This document shows positions 22,462 through 26,802 of a DNA stretch of 26,802 nt, one piece after another (position 1 is the stretch's first letter; every line of letters begins with the position of its first letter). The notes under the pieces are model-generated. The model had not been told where the DNA came from and searched no databases. It saw only the letters and a list, made by a program, of their open reading frames with translations. A program made the translations under genes and the position numbers. This stretch comes from CAZWMK01 sp964635065. GTDB lineage: Bacteria > Pseudomonadota > Alphaproteobacteria > Sphingomonadales > Sphingomonadaceae. The stretch spans positions 1 to 26,802 of the forward strand of contig CAZWMK010000019.1 of NCBI GenBank assembly GCA_964635065.1. The letters are read 5' to 3'.

Positions 22462-22785
22462 TCAGGTGGCGGAGCCGGGTTTCAGCCGGTCGAAGACCGT
22501 CAGTTCATGGGCGATCGACAGCTCGATCAGCTGCGCAAACACAGTCCGGGCCATGTCTTCGGGCAGGGATGCGTTTTTTGCCGTTTCGGCGACCTTGTTC
22601 AGCACATCGTTGATACGCCAGTCGTCGCGGACCTGATCGCGTACGGTTTTGATTCGTGCCGCCGCCTCAATGTAATCGAGACGGGTGCGCAGCAATGTGA
22701 CTAATTCGCGGTCGATGGCGTCGATGGCCGCGCGCACATCGCCCATCGAAGTGCAGGCGGCGGCAGGCACGCGTTCATTGCTCAT
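22462..22785 (-). CDS. Chorismate mutase, AroQ class
   Basis: This enzyme converts chorismate to prephenate on the way to phenylalanine and tyrosine. The protein is a compact, all-helical 107 residues, the size of single-domain AroQ/PchB proteins. Arg18, Arg35 and Lys46 have the 17- and 11-residue spacing of the active-site Arg11, Arg28 and Lys39 of the E. coli domain, within DVRAAIDAIDRELVTLLRTR and AARIK. Isochorismate-pyruvate lyase (PchB) has a similar build, but no siderophore or salicylate genes are nearby, so mutase activity is preferred. ATG 22785 overlaps the DUF2842 gene by 11 bases and has GGAG eight bases upstream. It is the last gene of the zapA-side operon. Confidence 0.85.
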   Translation of the reverse strand: MSNERVPAAACTSMGDVRAAIDAIDRELVTLLRTRLDYIEAAARIKTVRDQVRDDWRINDVLNKVAETAKNASLPEDMARTVFAQLIELSIAHELTVFDRLKPGSAT

Positions 22786-22996
22786 TCTTGCGGCTCCATC
22801 GTCCGGTTTCCATGAAGATCAGCCATGGTTTCAACGGCACGATCCAGATGACGCCCAGTATCAGATAAATCGGCGCCTGCACCAGCACGGGCAGGTCGCC
22901 CATCCATTCCACGACAGTCACGGCAACAGCCGCGAACAGGAAAATTCCCAAAAACAGGACAAGAACGCCAAGAGGCTTGCGAAGGGCAGGTTTCAT
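22775..22996 (-). CDS. DUF2842 small membrane protein
   Basis: This 73-residue protein has two membrane helices (about residues 10-31 and 38-55) joined by a short loop. It ends in a basic tail with IVPLKPWLIFMETGRW, which I recognise as the signature of the alphaproteobacterial DUF2842 family. No function is known for the family. It starts 18 bases after the 5-formyl-THF cyclo-ligase stop and overlaps the chorismate mutase start by 11 bases, so the three genes are probably co-translated from one message. Confidence 0.82.
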   Translation of the reverse strand: MKPALRKPLGVLVLFLGIFLFAAVAVTVVEWMGDLPVLVQAPIYLILGVIWIVPLKPWLIFMETGRWSRKNEQ

Positions 22997-23014
22997 GGCG
23001 CTACGCCTAATGGA

Positions 23015-23626
23015 TTATCCGGCCCGCGTCACGTCCTGGCATGAGATCCAGGCATCCGGCGTGGCAATGGCATCAAGCGGCATGTCCCAGGGTTCGGCAG
23101 GCAGCACCGGCACGATCTGGACATCCCAGGCCAGTCCGATGCAGCGGGGCATCGGACCTTGACCGGCAAAGGCGGCCAGCGCCCGGTCATAATAGCCGGC
23201 GCCCTGACCCAGCCGGTTGCCGGCATGATCGGCGGCTACCAGTGGCATCAGGATGATGTCGGGGCGGACCGCAGGACGGTCGGTTAACGGCTGATGTATC
23301 TGGGCGAGGCTGGTCTCAACGCTGTCGCCGGGCGCCCAGATGGCAAAGTCCATGGTCATGGCCGCGGCGTCGACACGTGGCAGGGCAAGGGTCAGGCCAC
23401 GCATCTGGGCGGGCACAACAAAGGCTGCGGGGTCGATCTCGTCGCCGACGGCATGATAAAGTGCAACTACGCCTTCATGCGGCATCCGGCCCAGCAATTT
23501 TTGGGCGAGTTTCTGTTCTGCCGCGCGGCGCATGGCCGGGGCAAGCGCGGCAACATATTCGCGGCGCAGGCGACGCATCGTGCGACGCAGCAGGCTGCGG
23601 TCGGTCGGGGGGGCAGGGGCAGTCAT
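23015..23626 (-). CDS. 5-formyltetrahydrofolate cyclo-ligase
   Basis: This enzyme (also called methenyl-THF synthetase; ygfA or fau in E. coli) uses ATP to convert 5-formyl-THF to 5,10-methenyl-THF, returning stored folate to one-carbon metabolism. The 203 residues include an arginine-rich N-terminal helix (RSLLRRTMRRLRREYVAAL), ALYHAVGDEIDP, ILMPLVAADHAGNRLGQGAGYYDRAL (the family's C-terminal nucleotide/folate loop) and CIGLAWDVQ. The frame is open to an ATG at 23659, adding a proline-rich stretch that abuts the predicted 6S RNA. ATG 23626 gives a more usual N-terminus, but neither has a strong Shine-Dalgarno. Its place just downstream of a 6S RNA gene repeats a well-known proteobacterial arrangement. 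Confidence 0.92.
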   Translation of the reverse strand: MTAPAPPTDRSLLRRTMRRLRREYVAALAPAMRRAAEQKLAQKLLGRMPHEGVVALYHAVGDEIDPAAFVVPAQMRGLTLALPRVDAAAMTMDFAIWAPGDSVETSLAQIHQPLTDRPAVRPDIILMPLVAADHAGNRLGQGAGYYDRALAAFAGQGPMPRCIGLAWDVQIVPVLPAEPWDMPLDAIATPDAWISCQDVTRAG

Positions 23627-23659
23627 GGGGTCAGGGCATGGCGGTGGCGGGTCCACCAT

Positions 23660-23814
23660 GACCGTTTGCCTGAATATCCTCTGACGCCAGTAACGTCAGG
23701 TGGGGACCATGTGGATCGGACCAGGATCCGGCCAGGGACAGCCCCCGTGGATGTTGGTATCGCCTCAGGGATGTTCGCAAGGCGCGCATCGGGCAGAACC
23801 CGCCGATCGCCAAC
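23660..23814 (-). ncRNA. ssrS: Probable 6S RNA
   Basis: 6S RNA binds the housekeeping RNA polymerase holoenzyme and moderates transcription in stationary phase. The gap between zapA and the cyclo-ligase gene is where it lies in many proteobacteria. On the minus strand, GAACATCCCTGA (23776-23765) pairs with TCAGAGGATATTC (23684-23672) with one mismatch and one bulge. This encloses a central region and an apical stem (GGGG with CCCC, then CGGA/TCCG), the long interrupted rod of 6S RNA. CCCTGAGGCGATA resembles CCCTGAGCCGATA in E. coli ssrS. Both ends are approximate. Confidence 0.68.
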
Positions 23815-24129
23815 CTAGACACGTTCGGCCTTCTGCTCAAGATAGCTGGCCAGATTTTCAACCTGTTCGGCTGCGGCCTCGATGATTTGCGCCGCTTCTT
23901 CGGCACTGGGCTCTGGCTTGCGGTTTTCCCTGAGGTCGAGCAGCTCATCGGCAATCAGGATACCCGCCATCAAAAGCATGCGCGGTTCGCTCATCGGGCC
24001 GAGCGCGGTGGTCAGTTCACGCGTTTTTTCATCAAGCAGCGCGGCAAGCCGGTTCAGCCTGTTCTCCTCGCCATCGCGACAGGCGAGAGGATAGCTGTGA
24101 CCGCCAACCTTGACGTGAATCTGCCCCAT
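23815..24129 (-). CDS. zapA: Cell division protein ZapA
   Basis: This 104-residue cytoplasmic protein promotes bundling of FtsZ filaments at the division ring. The N-terminal ZapA fold shows QIHVKVGGHSYPLACRDGEE and LNRLAALLDEKTREL, followed by MLLMAGILIADELLDLRE. The C-terminal third (about residues 72-102) is an acidic coiled coil used for tetramer formation. It starts three bases after the stop of the small upstream gene and is followed directly by the probable 6S RNA, the classic zapA-ssrS-cyclo-ligase order. Confidence 0.92.
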   Translation of the reverse strand: MGQIHVKVGGHSYPLACRDGEENRLNRLAALLDEKTRELTTALGPMSEPRMLLMAGILIADELLDLRENRKPEPSAEEAAQIIEAAAEQVENLASYLEQKAERV

Positions 24130-24132
24130 GGT

Positions 24133-24345
24133 TCAGGCCTTTTCTATGCGCGACAGCAGGTCGTCGAGTTGTTCGACAGCTGCCTTGCTGGCACTTTTCA
24201 GGGTGTCGTGGCGTAATTGCATCGCCGGATCGGGTGGCGCAGGCGTCGATACTGCGGCTGGCAGTGCGCGCGCTGCCCGGTCAAGGCGCTCCAAGGCGGC
24301 GCGCAATCGGCCTGATGCGCGCTCAAGCGGTGAAAAAGCATTCAT
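24133..24345 (-). CDS. Small coiled-coil protein upstream of zapA
   Basis: This 70-residue protein from ATG 24345 is rich in Ala, Leu, Arg and Glu. The patterns LERASGRLRAALERLDRAAR and AAVEQLDDLLSRIEKA predict two helices able to form a coiled coil, separated by a proline-containing linker. Upstream of zapA, other alphaproteobacteria carry a short coiled-coil family (DUF4164). This could be a diverged counterpart, though I cannot confirm homology by eye. The tight three-base spacing to zapA suggests co-translation and perhaps a division-related role. The frame is open further upstream, but that part is antisense to transketolase and has no family resemblance. Confidence 0.7.
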   Translation of the reverse strand: MNAFSPLERASGRLRAALERLDRAARALPAAVSTPAPPDPAMQLRHDTLKSASKAAVEQLDDLLSRIEKA

Positions 24346-24501
24346 GTCGCGACCCGTTAAGCATGATATCAGCCCGATGATTAAGACCTGCGCGTGAAAA
24401 GGGTCAAGTCGATGACAGGAAAGACGCAGCGGAATCGTTGACGCAGGCGGGGGGCATGGCCATTGTGCCCGCCGATTCGTCCTTGTAGTGGAAAGTTGAC
24501 C

Positions 24502-26475
24502 ATGACAGCCTCGCACACGCAAATGGCCAATGCAATCCGGGCCCTCGCGATGGATGCCGTGCAGGCCGCGAACTCCGGCCATCCCGGCATGCCGATGGGC
24601 ATGGCCGATGTTGCGACCGTTCTGTTCGAACGTCACCTGAAATTTGATGCCGCCCAGCCGCGCTGGGCCGACCGCGATCGCTTCGTGCTGTCGGCTGGCC
24701 ACGGTTCGATGCTGATTTACGCGCTGTTGCATCTGACAGGTTATGCCCGTCCGACGATGGACGACATCCGCAGTTTCCGCCAGCTGCACAGCGTCTGCGC
24801 CGGTCATCCCGAGGCACATGAACTGGAAGGCGTCGAAACCACGACCGGGCCGTTGGGCCAGGGTCTTGCAACGGCGGTCGGCATGGCGATTGCCGAGCGG
24901 CACCTGAACGCCATTTACGGCGATGCGCTGGTCGATCACCGTACCTGGGTGATCGCGGGCGACGGTTGCCTGATGGAAGGCGTCAATCACGAGGCCATCG
25001 GCTTGGCCGGCCATCTGAAGCTCGGACGCCTGATCGTCCTGTGGGACGACAACCGCATTACCATCGACGGCGACACGTCGATGTCAACGTCCGAAGACAT
25101 CGCCAAGCGTTACGAAGCCGCCGGCTGGCAGGTTCTGTCGTGCGACGGCCATGACTTCGCCGACATCGACCGTGCGCTGACCGCCGCCAAAGGTGATCCG
25201 CGTCCGACGCTCGTGGCCTGCACCACTGTGATCGGCAAGGGTGCGCCCAACAAGGCCGGCAGCCATTCGGTGCATGGCGCGCCTCTGGGCGCCGACGAAA
25301 TCGCAGCGACGCGGCAGGCGCTGGGTTGGACCTCGGCTCCGTTCGAAATTCCGGCAGATGTGCGCGAGGCATGGGCGGCCGCCGGCGCACGCGGTGCTGT
25401 CGAATCGGCAGCCTGGCGGGCGCGTGTGGCGGGCCATCGCGACCGCGCGGCGTTCGAAGCGCGGATGGCAGGCAAGCTGCCTGAAGGCTGGCGCGCCGGT
25501 TTCCAGGCCTATCTCGACGAACTGGCCGCCAATCCGCAGAAGATCGCGACGCGCAAGGCATCGGAAAATGCGCTGTCCGCGCTTAATCCGCTTGTGCCGT
25601 CCATGATCGGTGGTTCTGCCGACCTTACGGGGTCGAACCTGACCAAGACCAAGGATCAGGGGCCGCTGACCGCCGACAGCTATGGCGGTCGCTATGTCTA
25701 TTACGGCATCCGCGAATTCGGGATGGCGGCAGGCATGAACGGCATGGCACTGCATGGCGGTGTCATACCCTATGGCGGCACTTTCCTTGTGTTTTCGGAT
25801 TATTGCCGCCCGGCGATCCGCTTGTCGGCCTTGCAGGAACAACGCGTCATCTATGTCATGACGCACGACAGTATCGGCCTTGGCGAAGACGGCCCGACGC
25901 ACCAGCCGATCGAACATGTCATGAGCCTGCGCGCCATGCCCAATCTTGCCGTCTATCGTCCGGCTGATGCACTTGAAACGGCGGAATGCTGGGCTTTGGC
26001 ACTGGAAGACGAAAAAACGCCGTCGTTCCTCGCGCTGTCGCGTCAAAACTTGCCGCAGTTGCGTCATGACGCGTCGGAAAATCTATGCGCCAAGGGAGCT
26101 TATCGCCTGCGCGCCGCAGGTGCGCCGCGTCGCGTGGTGCTGCTGGCAACCGGCTCGGAGGTGCATATCGCGCTGGCCGCCGCTGATACGCTTGAAACCG
26201 CTGGTATCGGCTGCGACGTTGTCTCGATGCCGTGCTGGGAGCGTTTCGACGCACAGGATGCCGCCTATCGTGCCGATATCCTGCCGCGCGATGTTCTTGT
26301 TGCCTCGGTCGAAGCCGGGACGACCTTTGGCTGGGAACGCTACACCGGCATCGACGGCCTGCGCTTTGGCATCGACCGTTTCGGCGCCTCTGCGCCAGCA
26401 GAAGCACTTTACGACTATTTCGGCCTGACGCCCGACAAGATTGCGGCAGGCATTCAGGCCAAGCTTTCGAACTGA
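24502..26475 (+). CDS. tkt: Transketolase
   Basis: This thiamine-diphosphate enzyme moves two-carbon units between sugar phosphates in the non-oxidative pentose phosphate pathway. The protein has 657 residues, the normal length. Visible are SGHPGMPMG (25-33), SAGHGSMLIYALLH (64-77), GPLGQGLATAVGMA (116-129), and the ThDP/metal motif GDGCLMEG...WDDN (153-184). Further on come GGSADLTGSN, the glutamate for ThDP activation in YGIREFGMAAGMNG, and THDSIGLGEDGPTHQP in the pyrimidine-binding domain. GGAAAG seven bases before ATG 24502 fixes the start. The 156-base gap upstream (24346-24501) is shared with the divergent zapA operon; a TTGACG at 24438-24443 is a possible -35 box without a good -10. 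gap follows after 35 bases. Confidence 0.96.
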   Translation: MTASHTQMANAIRALAMDAVQAANSGHPGMPMGMADVATVLFERHLKFDAAQPRWADRDRFVLSAGHGSMLIYALLHLTGYARPTMDDIRSFRQLHSVCAGHPEAHELEGVETTTGPLGQGLATAVGMAIAERHLNAIYGDALVDHRTWVIAGDGCLMEGVNHEAIGLAGHLKLGRLIVLWDDNRITIDGDTSMSTSEDIAKRYEAAGWQVLSCDGHDFADIDRALTAAKGDPRPTLVACTTVIGKGAPNKAGSHSVHGAPLGADEIAATRQALGWTSAPFEIPADVREAWAAAGARGAVESAAWRARVAGHRDRAAFEARMAGKLPEGWRAGFQAYLDELAANPQKIATRKASENALSALNPLVPSMIGGSADLTGSNLTKTKDQGPLTADSYGGRYVYYGIREFGMAAGMNGMALHGGVIPYGGTFLVFSDYCRPAIRLSALQEQRVIYVMTHDSIGLGEDGPTHQPIEHVMSLRAMPNLAVYRPADALETAECWALALEDEKTPSFLALSRQNLPQLRHDASENLCAKGAYRLRAAGAPRRVVLLATGSEVHIALAAADTLETAGIGCDVVSMPCWERFDAQDAAYRADILPRDVLVASVEAGTTFGWERYTGIDGLRFGIDRFGASAPAEALYDYFGLTPDKIAAGIQAKLSN

Positions 26476-26510
26476 AAATAAACAGCTTTTTGTCAAGGAA
26501 GGACAGGTCA

Positions 26511-26802
26511 ATGGCAGTCAAGGTAGCCATCAACGGTTTCGGTCGCATCGGTCGTCTTGTTGCGCGCGCGCTCATTGAAAACGGCAAGGACGATTTCGAA
26601 CTGGTCGCCATCAACGATCTCGCCGATGCCAAGTCGAACGCGCTGCTGTTCAAGCGCGATTCGGTGCATGGCCGTTACCCCGGCACCGTCGAAGCCGATG
26701 GCGATTACATGGTCGTCGACGGCAAGCGCATCCGCGTCACCGCCGAGCGCGATCCGGCCAACCTGCCGCACAAGGAACTGGGCGTTGACATCGCGCTGGA
26801 AT
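26511..26802 (+). CDS. gap: Glyceraldehyde-3-phosphate dehydrogenase, 5' part (3' end outside window)
   Basis: This glycolytic enzyme oxidises glyceraldehyde-3-phosphate to 1,3-bisphosphoglycerate with NAD+. The first 97 codons are present: MAVKVAINGFGRIGRLVARA carries the Rossmann loop GFGRIG (9-14), followed by ELVAINDLAD, FKRDSVHGRYPG and KRIRVTAERDP. The catalytic Cys/His region lies past the window. A very strong Shine-Dalgarno, AAGGAAGGA (26495-26503), sits seven bases before the ATG, as expected for a highly expressed gene. It is 35 bases after tkt and probably in the same operon. Confidence 0.96.
   Translation, partial: MAVKVAINGFGRIGRLVARALIENGKDDFELVAINDLADAKSNALLFKRDSVHGRYPGTVEADGDYMVVDGKRIRVTAERDPANLPHKELGVDIALE

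Noticed and set aside
22462..22785. Isochorismate-pyruvate lyase (PchB) as the product name.
   Set aside because: The fold is similar, but no salicylate or siderophore genes are adjacent; chorismate mutase fits a housekeeping operon better.
24346..25014. N-terminal extension of the small coiled-coil gene up to 293 residues.
   Set aside because: The extra part is antisense to transketolase and reads as a shadow; ATG 24345 gives a compact protein in tight spacing with zapA.

Overview
This window looks like the chromosome of an alphaproteobacterium, most likely a sphingomonad (Sphingomonadales). That is inference. It rests on the high-GC coding style, two tRNA genes with encoded CCA, a zapA - 6S RNA - 5-formyl-THF cyclo-ligase - DUF2842 - chorismate mutase run beside tkt-gap, and a divergent tyrS/anmK pair. 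No transposase, integrase, phage gene or CRISPR array is visible.

Positions 1-6400 are mostly housekeeping. They hold the 5' part of tyrS (-), anmK (+), an alpha/beta hydrolase (-), a tightly coupled set of two different cysteine desulfurases and an adrenodoxin-type [2Fe-2S] ferredoxin (+), proC (+) and a MarR-type regulator (-). Positions 6500-12460 form a small surface-polysaccharide block. It contains a long Wza-like outer-membrane export protein, a UDP-HexNAc 6-dehydrogenase, a YdcF-like membrane protein and a UDP-glucuronate 4-epimerase. There are no glycosyltransferases in the window. A tRNA-Gln gene and a stand-alone Rieske oxygenase alpha subunit follow; the oxygenase has a perfect inverted repeat between its promoter and start codon.

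Positions 14293-22068 carry the most distinctive element, a minus-strand operon of four exported proteins. Two full-length paralogues and one small protein are built on DUF11-like beta-sandwiches. The last gene encodes a 1690-residue protein with DUF11/SdrD-like/Ig-like modules followed by a probable outer-membrane beta-barrel. Three of the four share a short motif right after the signal peptide. I propose that they form one envelope-surface assembly; its function cannot be read from sequence.

Positions 22246-26802 return to conserved core genes: tRNA-Asp, then on the minus strand a small coiled-coil protein, zapA, a probable 6S RNA, 5-FCL, DUF2842 and chorismate mutase. Divergent from these are transketolase and the start of gap, which together feed the pentose phosphate and glycolytic pathways. 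All coordinates and motif positions were read by eye, and no database search was run.
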